Source: Tetragonia tetragonoides
Taxonomy: Eukaryota; Streptophyta; Magnoliopsida; Caryophyllales; Aizoaceae
Direction of reading: 5' to 3'
Assembly: GCA_038025085.1 (NCBI GenBank)
Contig: CM076147.1
Span: 8,714,001-8,778,000, forward strand
Length of the DNA stretch: 64,000 nucleotides
Shown: positions 33,454 to 46,253 of the stretch, piece by piece
Layout: each line of letters starts with the position of its first letter
How positions within the stretch are numbered: the first letter of the stretch is position 1
Made by a program: the position numbers and the translations under genes
The notes under the pieces: model-generated
What the model was told of the DNA's origin: nothing
Database searches by the model: none
Seen by the model: only the letters and a program-made list of their open reading frames with translations

Positions 33454-36400
33454 ATTAATATTTTTGTGCACTGTGGGCCCCACGTCGAGCCCGGCCCAAC
33501 CGCCACCACTCCTCCTCGGGTGGGCCGCCCACCCCAAACCCACCATCTCTTTTTTTCTTTTATCTTTAATTAATTCCCCTCATTTATATATATTCATTAT
33601 TCTTTTATTTTTATTAAAACAGGAATGATTGCAAATTAGAACAAAAGAGAATTGAATTATGACATCTTGCATGATATCATCCCATGATGTCATGTATGAT
33701 ATCATCCCATGATGTCATGTATGACATTATAATATTCTCTTGTTCTCATCCAATAGTTAGAGACAAATGTAATGATGATGGTAGAAAATAATTGCGCAAT
33801 AAAGCCCTCTAAGTTTTGTTATTCAAACCGAGCCCCCCCTCCAACTAGTTACTAATTAAAACCGACCCCCACCCATCACTCTTGGCTATAAATACCCCCC
33901 TCATCTTCATTTTAGAAGGCTTTCTTTGGACTCTCTTTTGAGCCCCTCTCTCTTTGAGTTATTTATATCTCTTCATCTCTCATTTTTTCTCTAGTTTCTC
34001 TTACCCTCAAAAACTTAATCTCAAGTAATAATAAAAAAAACTCCGCTCCATTGAGTTTTTCCCTCAAGAACAACATTGAAGATCTAAGTGCTCCTTTTAG
34101 CACCAACGGATAAAGTTACTCCCATTTGTAATTTTGATTCATCCCTTTTTTCTTCTTTATTTTCTATTTTCTACCCCTTCCCAAGGCAAGTAACAATGCA
34201 AATCTATACTTATTTTTCATTTAGGCATTGATTCGATATGGTTACTAATTCATGAAATTCGCCATTTAATGAGGTCACCCATAGGTATAAAGCCACACTC
34301 ATGGAGGGTTTAGTGGGCATACAATTTAAGAACATTTTTCCAGTGAGATTTTGAGTAGAGTTATCAGCCAAAATGTTTGTTCACGTGTTTGATTTTCACC
34401 TATATATACTTATCAGGTAAAAATGAAATAAAAGTGTGTCATGTACATAAATAAGTTAACAATGGATATTCGGTTGTAAATTTTCGATCTCTGATTTTGT
34501 TGACGATTTTAGGACGTAACTTGCTCGGGTCATTCGCGGAGATCTAACGGTCGGATCGTGATAAAATTGGTGGCTATAGAAACCTTGTCTTGTTATCAAC
34601 TCATCCATGTCAAGAACGCCCAGATTTTAACGATTGGATCACCAATGAAAATCAATCTAAGTTAGATGGTCTAAAACTGACTGTAGAATCTAGATCTGTA
34701 AATAACTAATAAATCGTGAACAATTGGACTTAGCTTCTTTCTGGTTAGAATGAAGTAGACATAAATAACTTTCCAATAACACCAATTTCACCCATTTTAG
34801 TTAATAATCGGATTTTTAGCGATTTATTTAATGTCAAATTGCTATTGACAAAAAAGACTTAGATCCGTTTTCATGACATAGAAAAAAGGATTTAACAACC
34901 CTCTTTAAGATATTTATTTTATTTTTATATTTTTACAGTACAATCCTCAATATATCTAATAAATACCTACAAAAATGAAGGTCATTTGTTGACAATTAAA
35001 AATCAGATAAATCCATTACCGAAACTGGACCAAATTTGACCCTTTTTGAAGATCAGTAAATATCTACGTGATCATGGACTCTATTTGTGAATGGCCAAAA
35101 GGAATGAAAACTAAATTCAATTTGAACCACGATGAACTTTGGAATTAGAATGTTTTTGTCAAAAACTACCTTCTTTATATAACTTCAAATTCTACATTAT
35201 ATAAGTTTTTTTTTTTTTGTCGACAACTACCTTATACTACTCAAAAGTTTGCGAAGCATTACCTTTTCACGGAAAGCCACTAACAGTCCTAAGTGAGATT
35301 TTGTATGACATTTTTGCTCCCTTCACTTACCCCCCTTGACTGTATCCCTTTTCACTTGCCTCCCATTTCATTTTGACTTTATTCCCTCAAATTTTCCCAT
35401 TTTCATTTCCATTCCTTATCTCCTTCCCTTGTCTGCATCATTCTCCTCTCTTTATTCTTAATTCACAACCCAAAATTGGGCATTGCTCTTTGATGCTCAC
35501 AAGTTATTCAATTTAGGGGTATTTTAAAAACTTTAATTTTTAGGATGTGCTATTGATTAAAGTTGGGTGTGGTATTTTTTTAGAAGACGAATTAGAATGC
35601 TTAATAATTTGAAAAGCCCGAAAAAGTAAAAAAGCCCGAAAAAGTAAAAAAGAATACCTAGAAAATACTTTTTTATTCATTTAAGTCACTGATGGCGAAA
35701 ATTTGGGCCCATATGCGCTCGCGTGTTGTTTATATATACCCATACTATAAAAATTTGTGTGGACTTAGGCTCCATTTGATTAAACTGGATAAAACTGATC
35801 TGAACTGAACTGAATTAATTTTTTAAACTTAACCGTTAACCATTTAAAATTCATCCAAACACAGTCAATATTGGACTCGTTTGAAAGTATGTTTTGAGAT
35901 CTTTCCGATAACATAATTCTCATCATGAAATTATTTCGGAATAAATGTTATATGCGTTATAAAGTTACACATGAACTGAACTAAGTGAACTGAACTGAAC
36001 TTAAAGTAAAATTAAGGTGAATCAAACAAATACTTAGTCTATGGTGTACCAATATTTCACCTAGAGCCACACCTCTACCTATTTGGTATCCGAGAATTAT
36101 ATATACCAATCTGATTAAATATACTCCCTTCGTTTCCTTTTAAACTTCATACTTGCTTTTTCACGGTCTCCAATGCGATACTTTGACCATTAATATCTCT
36201 AAAATTATACAAGTAAAATTTGTAAAAATTTGATGTTACGAAAATATATTTCTAAAGGAATCTAATGCATATAATTTCAAATCACAATTTAATGAATTTT
36301 TATATACTTCCTCCGTTTCTCTCTTATCTTCTTATTTGACTTTTTGAGTCAAACTTTATAATATTGACCATTGATTTGTGAAAAATATATTAAGAATTAT

Positions 36401-37050
36401 AAGATTAAAATATATTTCTTAGATTCGTTTTAGATTATATGTTTACAAAATCAATTTTTTAATATAACTATATTTGTATAGTTAAAGTTATTAATGATCA
36501 AAGTATCATCTTGGAGACTGTGCAAAGTCAAGTGAAAAGATAAGAGAGGGACGGAGGGAGTATTAATGATGAAAGTTTACAAAGTTTGACCTCAAAAAAG
36601 CAAGTAGGAAGTTAGAGGGAGTAGCATCCAGTAATTTGAGGAATTTCAATTTCTTCTTTAAAAAAAATTGGGTTGTGAAATACAAACACAAACACTCCTC
36701 TCTCTCCACACTTCAATCTCTTTATCGATGTCAGTTCCTCTTCCTATCTCGTACCAAACCCTAAATCTGAGTGCAAATGTAATAAATGTGATGTTGAATT
36801 TTTGTTGGTCTAGATGTTCTTGATGATGGTTTTTTTTAATTAATGATATGGGTTTGATTTAATTTATGAAATGATTGCTTTTAGTGCAGATATGTTATGA
36901 TGCTTTTATAATTTTGATTAAACAAGACTGTCATGATTTATTAGTCTTATAGAGGGGTGTATGATGAGGCTCAAATCGTTGTATGGAAGGTTTTTATTTA
37001 CGGTTTCTCGGTTTCATTTGCTTTAGGGTTGGTTTCACAGCTAATGAAGT
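33454..37050 (+). repeat. 3.6-kb direct duplication, copy 1
   Basis: Copy 1 begins ATTAATATTTTTGTGCACTG and ends GGTTTCACAGCTAATGAAGT, directly abutting copy 2. Similarity to copy 2 is near-complete, with scattered substitutions and a few indels. The largest indel is about 33640-33730, where copy 1 has an extra TGATATCATCCCATGATGTC unit and neighbouring bases. Copy 1 also has a doubled AGCCCGAAAAAGTAAAAA unit at 35618-35650. Contents: a TATAAATA box followed by a pyrimidine-rich leader-like tract (33886-34020), a Mutator-like left end (about 35155) and a MITE nested in a MITE. The sequence just upstream (ATAGACACCCAAATTTTGAC at 33299) resembles the 5' end of some plant LTRs, so part of the unit may be LTR-derived; this is inference. 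Confidence 0.9.
36122..36623. mobile_element. Nested Stowaway-like MITEs, duplication copy 1
   Basis: The outer element begins TACTCCCTTCGTTTCCTTTT and ends with an inverted partner (AGTTAGAGGGAGTA). It contains TTTTTCACGGTCTCCAATGC and ACTTTGACC blocks shared with the MITE at 53521. Inside it, 36305-36562 is a second, complete element (TACTTCCTCCGTTTCTCTCT to AGAGAGGGACGGAGGGAGTA) with TA at both ends. The nested order shows the outer one inserted first. Confidence 0.85.
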
Positions 37051-40000
37051 ATTAATTTTTTTGTGCACTGTGGGCCCCACGTCGAGCCTGGCCCAACCGC
37101 CACCACTCCTCTTCGGGTGGGCCGCCCATCCCAAACCCACCATCTCTTTTTTTCTTTTATCTTTAATTAATTTCCCTCATTTATGTATATTCATTATTCT
37201 TTTATTTTTATTAGAACAGGGACGATTATGGTAGAAAATAATGACATCTTGCATGATATCATCCCATGATGTATGACATCATAATATTCTCTTGTTCTCA
37301 TCCAATAGTTAGAGACAAATGTAATGATGATGGTAGAAAATAATTGCGCAATGAAGCCCTCTATGTTTTGTTATTCAAACCGAGCCCCCCTCCAACTAGT
37401 TACTAATTAAAACCGACCCCACCCATCACTCCTGGCTATAAATACCCTCCTCATCTTCATTTTAGGAGGCTTTCTTTGGACTCTCTTTTGAGCCCCTCTC
37501 TCTTTGAGTTATTTATATCCCTTCATCTCTCATTTTTTCTCTAGTTTCTCTTACCCTCAAAAACTTAATCTCAAGTAATAATAAAAAAAAACTCCGCTCC
37601 ATTGAGTTTATCCCTCAAGAACAACATTGAAGATCTAAGTGCTCCTTTTAGCACCAACGGATAAAGTTACTCCCATTTGTAATTTTGATTCATCCCTTTT
37701 TTCTTCTTTATTTTCTATTTTCTACCCCTTCCCAAGGCAAGTAACAATGCAAATCTATACTTATTTTTCATTTAGGCATTGATTCGATATGGTTATTAAT
37801 TCATGAAATTCGCCATTTTTCAATGAGGTCACCCATAGGTATAAAGCCACACTCATGGAGGGTTTAGTGGGCATACAATTTAAGAACATTTTTCCAGTGA
37901 GATTTTGAGTAGAGTTATCAGTCAAAATGTTTGTTCACGTGTTTGATTTTCACCCATATATACTTATCAGGTAAAAATGAAATAAAAGTGTGTCACGTAC
38001 ATAAATAAGTTAACAATGGATATTCGGTTGTAAATTTTCGATCTCTGATTTTGTTGACGATTTTAGGACGTAACTTGCTCGGGTCATTCGCGGAGATCTA
38101 ACGGTCAGATCGTGATGAAATTGGTGGCTATGGAAACCTTGTCTTGTTATCAACTCATCCATGTCAAGAACGCCCAGATTTTAACGGTTGGATTACCAAT
38201 GACAATCAATCTAAGTTAGATGGTCTAAAACTGACTGTAGAATCTAGATCTGTAAATAACTAATAAATCATGAACAATTGGACTTAGCTTCTTTCTGGTT
38301 AGAATGAAGTAGACATAAATAACTTTCCAATAACACCAATTTCACCCATTTTAGTTAATAATCGGATTTTTAGCTATTTATTTAATGTCAAATTGCTATT
38401 GACAAAAAGGACTTAGATCCGTTTTCATGACATAGAAAAAAGGATTTAACAACCTCTTTAAGATATTTATTTTATTTTTATATTTTTACTGTACAATCCT
38501 CAATATATCTAATAAATACCTACAAAAATGAAGGTCATTTGTTGACAATTAAAAATCAGATAAATCCATTACCGAAACTGGACCAAATTTGAACCTTTTT
38601 GAAGATCAGTGAATACCTACGTGATCATGGACTGTATTTGTGAATGGCCAAAATGAATGGAAACTAAATTCAATTTGAACCACTATGAACTTTGGAATTA
38701 GAATTTTTTTTGTCAAAAACTACCTTCTTTATATAACTTCAAATTCTACATTATATAAGTTTTTTTTTTTTTTTGTCAACAACTACCTTATACTACTCAA
38801 AAGTTTGCGAAGCATTACCTTTTGACGGAAAGCCACTAACAGTCCTAAGTGAGATTTTGTATGACAATTTTGCCCCCTTCACTTACCCCCCTTTACTGTA
38901 TCCCTTTTCACTTGCCTCCCATTTCATTTTGACTTTATTCCCTCAAATTTCTCCATTTTCATTTCCATTCCTTATCTCCTTCCCTTGTCTGCATCATTCT
39001 CCTCTCTTTATTCTTAATTCACAACCCAAAATTGGGCATTGCTCTTTGATGCTCACAAGTTATTTAATTTAGGGGTATTATAAAAACTTTAATTTTTAGG
39101 ATGTGCTATTGATTAAAGTTGGGTGTGATATTTTTTTAGGAGACGAATTAGAATGCTTAAGAATTTGAAAAGCCCGAAAAAGTAAAAAAGAATACCTAGA
39201 AAATACTTTTTTATTCATTTAAGTCACTGATGATGAAAATTTGGGCCCATATGCGCTCGCGTGTTGTTTATATATACCCATACTATAAAAATTTGTGTGG
39301 ACTTAGGCTCCATTTGATTAAACTGGATAAAACTGATCTGAACTGAACTGAATTAATTTTTTAAACTTAACCGTTAACCATTTAAAATTCATCCAAACAC
39401 AGTCAATATTGGACTCGTTTGAAAGTATGTTTTGAGATCTTTCCGATAACATAATTCTCATCATGAAATTATTTCGGAATAAATGTTATATGCGTTATAA
39501 AGTTACACATGAACTGAACTAAGTGAACTGAACTGAACTTAAAGTAAAATTAAGGTGAATCAAACAAATACTTAGTCTATGGTGTACCAATATTTCACCT
39601 AGAGCCACACCTCTACCTATTTGGTATCCAAGAATTATATATACCAATCTGATTAAATATACTCCCTTCGTTTCCTTTTAAACTTCATACTTGCTTTTTC
39701 ACGGTCTCCAATGCGACACTTTGACCATTAATATCTCTAAAATTATACAAGTAAAATTTTTAAAAATTTGATATTACGAAAATATATTTCTAAAGGAATC
39801 TAATGCATATAATTTCAAATCACAATTTAATGAATTTTTATATACTTCCTCCGTTTCTCTCTTATCTTTTTATTTGACTTTTTGAGTCAAACTTTATAAT
39901 ATTGACCATTGATTTGTGAAAAATATATAAAGAATTATAAGATTAAAATATATTTCTTAGATTCGTTTTAGATTATATGTTTACAAAATCAATTTTTTAA

Positions 40001-40592
40001 TATAACTATATTTGTATAGTTAAAGTTATTAATGATCAAAGTATCATCTTGGAGACTGTGCAAAGTCAAGTGAAAAGATAAGAGAGGGACGGAGGGAGTA
40101 TTAATGGTGAAAGTTTACAAAGTTTGACCTCAAAAAAGCAAGTAGGAAGTTAGAGGGAGTAGCATCCAGTAATTTGAGGAATTTCAATTTCTTCTTTAAA
40201 AAAAATTGGGTTGTGAAATACAAACACAAACACTCCTCTCTCTCCACACCTCAATCTCTTTATCGATGTCGGTTCCTCTTCCTATCTCGTACCAAACCCT
40301 AAATCTGAGTGCAAATTTAATAAATGTGATGTTGAATTTTTGTTGGTCTAGATGTTCTTGATGATGGTTTTTTTTTTTAATTAATGATATGGGTTTGATT
40401 TAATTTATGAAATGATTGCTTTCAGTGCAGATATGTTATGATGCTTTTATAATTTTGATTAAACAAGACTGTCATGATTTATTAGTCTTATAGAGGAGTG
40501 TATGATAAGGCTCAAATCGTTGTATGGAAGGTTTTTATTTACGGTTTCTAGGTTTCATTTGCTTCAGGGTTGGTTTCACAGCTAATGAAGTA
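37051..40592 (+). repeat. 3.6-kb direct duplication, copy 2
   Basis: Copy 2 starts ATTAATTTTTTTGTGCACTG at the junction and ends at GCTAATGAAGTA, after which unrelated sequence (TGATCATTTGACTTCC) begins. The junction shares TAT with both outer breakpoints, a 3-base microhomology. The copy is about 55 bp shorter, mostly through loss of one ATGATATCATCC-type repeat near 37225-37280. No reading frame in either copy is protein-like. Low divergence implies recent origin. Confidence 0.9.
39660..40161. mobile_element. Nested Stowaway-like MITEs, duplication copy 2
   Basis: This has the same outer and inner arrangement as 36122-36623, with the inner element at 39843-40100. Only point differences are visible (for example TATCTTTTTATT against TATCTTCTTATT). 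Both copies have the same nesting, so both insertions predate the 3.6-kb duplication. Confidence 0.85.
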
Positions 40593-40894
40593 TGATCATT
40601 TGACTTCCGTGTTTGAGAAAGCTAGGATGGTAATCTTTAGTGGTACTGTTTGTGTCTCCATCTGTCAGGACTCAGGAAGTCTAGAACTTGAATTTTGCAT
40701 TGATAATGAGTGCTGGAATTTGTTTCAGTATTTAGAGTGTGTAAGCTCTCTACATTGAAAATAGACACGAAGTTGTCTATTTTCACATCTTATGATATAT
40801 ATGACATGCCTGGAAAGGTGGTCATTGAAGTCTATGGCACATCATAATCCAAAGGGAAGGGAAGAGCTGGGATACTTGTTGATAAGTTCATTGG

Positions 40895-41590
40895 GAGTTT
40901 ATTATTTTTTGGCAGAACTCTATTTTGTTGATTTATCCAATAGAATAGCTGATAGAGAAAGTCTCGTTCATTCACATAAGGGATTTCTGGTGGTGGCTGC
41001 AGTGGATTCCGCCTCTCCAAAATCTATGCACACACTACAAAAGAAAATGAAAAGATAAGAAAGAATGAAGGAAAATATAAGAAAGAAATTCCAGTGTCAC
41101 TGAAAAAAATCATGCAGACTGAACATTACAGGGGAGGTTATATCTTTGGGAGAATAATGGTATTTTGTGTGTTCTGAGACTAGTTTTGTTAGATTAATTC
41201 AGGCTAATATTCTGGTATGAGAGTGGGACGTAGTATTGATTGACTAAGATTCTAAAATTAGTTCCTTATCTTTGAACATTGTTGGATTTTTTATCTCTTT
41301 CATTTTTATTCTTCAAGCTAGCTACATAGCTTTAGGTTTTTTTCTTCCAGTCAACAGGTTATTGTTCTTTTTTTCTGTATCAAAACTGTAAACTGGGGAA
41401 ATTATATGTATGAATTATAAGGCTATTTCTTTAATGCCATCATTGTAGAACTGTTGAAGTACTTTGTTTAGCTTCCATAAACAACTTTAACTTTCAGGGC
41501 ATAACGACAGTAGATATCGAGCATAAATTAGAATTACCAGTAAAGTCAAGAAGCCGAATCTAATTCAAGCACTTATGACTTAACCTGCTA
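40895..41590 (+). repeat. Paralog of an ARID intron 9 segment, without SINE or LINE
   Basis: This stretch aligns in order with 19245-19500, 19651-19763 and 23267-23580 of the ARID gene. Shared blocks include TTGATTTATCCAA, GCAGTGGATTCCGCCTCTCC, TCACTGAAAAAA(A)TCATGCAG, ATTTTGTGTGTTCT, GATTGACTAAGATTCTAAA, TTATCTTTGAACATTG, GCTACATAGCTTTAGG and AACTTTAACTTTCAGGGCAT. The SINE and the LINE of the gene are both absent. Similarity ends near CACTTATGACTTA. It contains no exon. It may be a duplicated intron piece or a second copy of an unrecognised dispersed repeat. Confidence 0.8.
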
Positions 41591-42239
41591 TGGTGGACTA
41601 GAATGTGGTCATTTGGCTAGCAATAAGGCTTGATAGAGTAGGCTTCATAGCTTCCCTTTTTTAGTACTTACCTTGTCTTTGGTGGCCAGGTTCCTGTATA
41701 GATTTTTCTTTCCCCCAGTTCATATTTGTGAATTGTGACAAAGAAAAACCAAAAAACCTTTTTAGATTAGTTGTAGCTCATATGCTTTTCTCTATGTATA
41801 TGTTCTTATCCAAGGAATACAATGTAACAGGGGGATAAATAGTCCAAGCTTCTTATCACACATTTGCTGAACTGAATGAATTATGTTCTCCATTTCTTCT
41901 TATTAGCACCCTATCCCCAGCCTGAGCTCTTTGGGTGGAGTAAGGTGTCTTAAAACATCTCTTATTCTAAGGTACTGCGGGTTTACCTTATTTTTTCAAT
42001 GTTACTCTCTGCAATTCTTAAGAAAATCGTTGATACTCTGGACAGCAATTCCAAATGCATGGTGAAGGACTCTAATCCATACCCAAGCACTTGTTGACTT
42101 CCTCTGAATGAATTTTGGAATATGCTCTGCACCCTACGAAACCCCCGGGGGAAGGGGCAAGGGTCTTCTTGTTACGAGATTCTAGGGTTTCTTTCTTGAA
42201 CTTCCAATACAAGCAGATGAAAATAATAGTGGTTTGTGT

Positions 42240-42505
42240 TGATAAGGTGGAGGTTTTTAGATTGAAAGTGGGGACATTTTTGGAATTTTACCCTTGTGAA
42301 GGCTTTATGGGAGGGATTGCACTTCCAAGAATACTATTAGAACTGATGTTGAATTTATTTTGCCGAATCATAGAGATATAGTAATATGAAAGACATATCA
42401 GTTGGTTCTGATAAGGTGGAGGTTTGAAGCTTGGAAGTGGGATCATATACAGAATTAACTTCTGAAGGTTTTATGAACTGAATTGCACTATTGTTGGAAG
42501 TGCAA
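42240..42505 (+). repeat. Two degenerate direct repeats of ~90 bp
   Basis: Both copies carry TGATAAGGTGGAGGTTT, then TGGAAGTGGG or TGAAAGTGGGG, then GAAGG(C/T)TTTATG and ATTGCACTTCCA or ATTGCACTATTGTTGGAAGTGC. The copies start near 42240 and 42407. No coding sense is visible. Confidence 0.5.
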
Positions 42506-43310
42506 TCTCGTAAGACACCTCTGATAGCACCTACAAGAAGCATCGACGTTCCACTTGACAGCTCCCCTATGAAGCTCCTCCCAAATCTCCACCTTGCTAG
42601 CTGGCTTTTTCTTATAAATCATTTTGTGGCATAATGAATTTCGAGCAACGTCTAGTGACAAGTATTGGAAATTCTCGTTCCAAGCCTTCCTCTACCACGT
42701 TCATCTCAGGAGAATTATATCAAACACCTCATCAACTCCGCCCCTCTTTTGTTCAAAAATTCTCGCGTTTCTTTCTTTCGAGAGTGACCACACCGAGAAC
42801 AAACATAAACATTATCCAGATTTTCCAAAAATACCTACCACTACTATTGGAAAAAAAAAAAAATCATTTCTACATGAGGGGGCACGCCGACTGAATCCCC
42901 ACAAGTCAAGTTCCACAAGCAATGCGAGAAACTGCAATGAATTGACAAGTGGTCTGTGCTCTCTGTTTGTTCTTCACATACTACACAAGAGCTGTCATCA
43001 ACAAATTGCTATCTGATCTGCAGCAACCTATCTCTAGTTTTCAATCTTCCCAAACATGCCACCTCCATGAACACTTCCACTTTTGGTGGAGCTAACCCAT
43101 GCCATATCCCTCTCACCGCCTTGTGCATTATAAGTTATAACCCCCCCCCCCACCCCCCTCCAACATTGCTACCTGCCTTCTCACAGATTTAATTGAAAAA
43201 GACCCGTCAGTGTTGTGTCGCTACACAACTCTATCTTTTGCGCATGGGTTCAATTGTACGCTATCCAACATCTCAAACATTTCTTTCTTCTGTTGGCTTC
43301 CAATGTTAGT
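42400..43310 (-). mobile_element. Decayed LINE fragment, reverse orientation
   Basis: On the minus strand 43020-43170 reads like the zf-RVT block at 30040-30150 (compare TAGTTTTCAATCTTCCCAAA on the plus strand in both, then CTTCCACTTTTGGTGGAGC against CTTCAACTTTCGGAGGAGC). Near 42555 the minus strand reads KWNVDASC, the start of the RNase H domain. Frames are broken throughout and a poly-C run interrupts 43141-43158. It is related to the LINE at 28917-30500 but older. Confidence 0.7.
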
Positions 43311-45480
43311 TAGGATAAGGAAATCACAGTTGCTTAAACTAGAATGTGATTTCCCTGATAAATCAGGCCAATTGGTTTGTGTTTTCTTCCTTTGTAATTC
43401 TTTTCATGCAAATGGTATGTGTTCCAGACATTTAGACACTACCTGCTCCCCTTGGAACCTTGTTGGCATTGAGCATTCAACTGATTGTCAAAGGTGAAGG
43501 GTTTGTGCACAATATCTCAGTTTATGATGTGTGGCTAATAGGAAACAATACATTTAAAAGATTCTTAGTCAATGTGTCATATATTACTGATGTTGTTTCT
43601 AGCATTGCCAAGATCTTGTTGGTCTCAGTGTATTGTAGTATTGTATATATCCTGGAAAGTACTCATTAAATCTCCAGAGTTTTTGATAAGTTTGATGTTC
43701 ACTAGACATTTTTATTTCGATAATCTCATTGATATTGCTCCTACTGAACTTCTTATGGTTCAAAGATTGCTTTCTTTGATTTTTTTGGTGAATGCAAATA
43801 TATCCTTGTTCGATTAACTTAATCTTTATAGCTTAGCAGTTGAATCTTATCATCATGGTTCGTAGTCTATGTTTGATTTCTTACTTTGTATCTCTGCAAT
43901 TTTATGCAGGATCCATTTTGTAAACCACAACCAAAAAACCAGATTCCACCTCCATCCAAGTAGGATTGTTGTGAAACAGCTGCAGCTTTGTGAATGTGAC
44001 CCAACTTTCTTTTGATGTTTGTCGGCTTTGGTTGTTTGTCGTGCAACTGGAAGGTGATAAATTCTTCTGACAATGTAGTTTCTTAGCCTAATAAAAGTGA
44101 GAAACTCTTCTGGCAATGTAGTTTCTCTTAGCTGGATGATCTTTGCTTGTGGTTACGGCAGTCGTTAGAAATTTCATGTCTTCGGATTTGAGAAGGAAAA
44201 CTGGAAGTACTTTTGAAATCATTTCGTGGTACCACCTTTGGTGAATTTGTCCTTGATTGCTGATTATTAAGCTGCTGCGCAACGACTTTTTTAAGGATAG
44301 TCATACTTTTGGATGACAACAGCAAAAAGTTAAAATAAAATTTGTAAAAAACTTGGCCACAATACACTTTGCATGGCGCGCTCTGGGACTATGCACAATC
44401 TTTTGGATGGCACAAGATGACACGACATGAAATTGACTCAAACCACAACAGGCCGATACGAGCACAGATTCTCAGATTCCCGACCTGAAGCCATCTTTTT
44501 GCACCCATCATGTTAGATTAAGATTTTACGTGGCTAAAAATTGCAATGATGAAGTCTTATTAATCCTTTCTTGTTTTTCAAAAAAAAAATAAAAATAAAT
44601 TACAACAAAGATAGTTTATTAGGAGACTTTTAATCTCTACTAATTCTCTTAACCTAGATATTATTTTTGGCAGAATAAATGCCAAAATTTCAAGTGTGGA
44701 TGAGTTTGAAAATGAAGGGACAATAAGAAGATACACAAATGTTCGATTGATATTGAGAATGCAACCCATATTCCTTGATTTTCAATTGAAAGGATGAATA
44801 TTCAACGGGTATGGATGCGGTTATCTTTTCAAGTGTTGATCAATCATCACAACTAAGATCGTGAATAAAAAAGGAGAGGATGAGAGTTGAAATGAAATAG
44901 ATGGGAAAAAGTTATTATTATCTGGTGAGACTCCAAAGTCATGCCTATGGTCTATCCAAGAGCGAGGGGGCAAAGAGTAAACGATGAAACTGAAATGGAA
45001 AAAAGGGAGTATAGATGAGGGTTAGAATCTGGATCGCGATGGTTTGATATATTGAGTTGTAATAAAGGTTTGAATGCAACGATTTGTAAAACTCAACCTT
45101 TCTTCTACCCAACTACTTTTCCAACATTGTAACAATTATTTTCTCATGTTCTATTAATTTAATTTTCTGGTATTCGATATCTCTTTATTATTAGATTGAA
45201 TATCTCAAATGCGATATCGAATAATTGGATTACATTTAACTTTGAGTATCCCTCAATTGTGAAAGGATAACTTTAAGGTTACTTATCAAAAGGTGATTCG
45301 ACCTTATCCTTTTACTGCAGCTTTACACAATTTTCTCGACTTAAGCTCGTTTACAACTAAGGAAAATAAACTAAAATTTGAATTTCATCCAGAAGCTAAC
45401 CCGTAACTGACCTAATCCAGTCCCGAAATGACGTGACCAAAAACTCATTGGGTTGACCCGTTTAGTTCGTAATAAAAACA
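43310..45480. other. Non-coding intergenic DNA
   Basis: No supportable gene. Overlapping minus-strand frames at 43850-44370 have weak composition and mutually exclusive frames. Around 45395-45475 a short ACCCGTAACTGACCTAATCC-type stretch resembles the CCCGACC-rich hAT interior, but no termini are visible. Confidence 0.5.
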
Positions 45481-46159
<679 letters not shown>

Positions 46160-46253
46160 GAAAAACAAAGATGATGATGATTTTATGTTGAGGTTGCTTT
46201 TGTTATGATTATCCAGACTTTTTTTTAGGAGTTATTAGTTGTATTTTGAGGTC
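46160..46253 (+). other. 3' untranslated region of RPS27A
   Basis: T-rich sequence after the TAA with no coding sense. The exact poly-A site cannot be placed. The T-rich tract continues into the duplicated flank beginning at 46254. Confidence 0.5.

Noticed and set aside
34100..35150. Paired LTR interpretation of the 3.6-kb units
   Set aside because: The two units abut with no internal domain, no primer-binding site or polypurine tract was found, and the outer borders are not TG/CA. A plain tandem duplication fits better.
43913..43969. Possible terminal exon encoding a Pro-rich peptide after a TTTTATGCAG acceptor, ending in TAG
   Set aside because: Only 17 residues, no matching donor exon and no recognised family.
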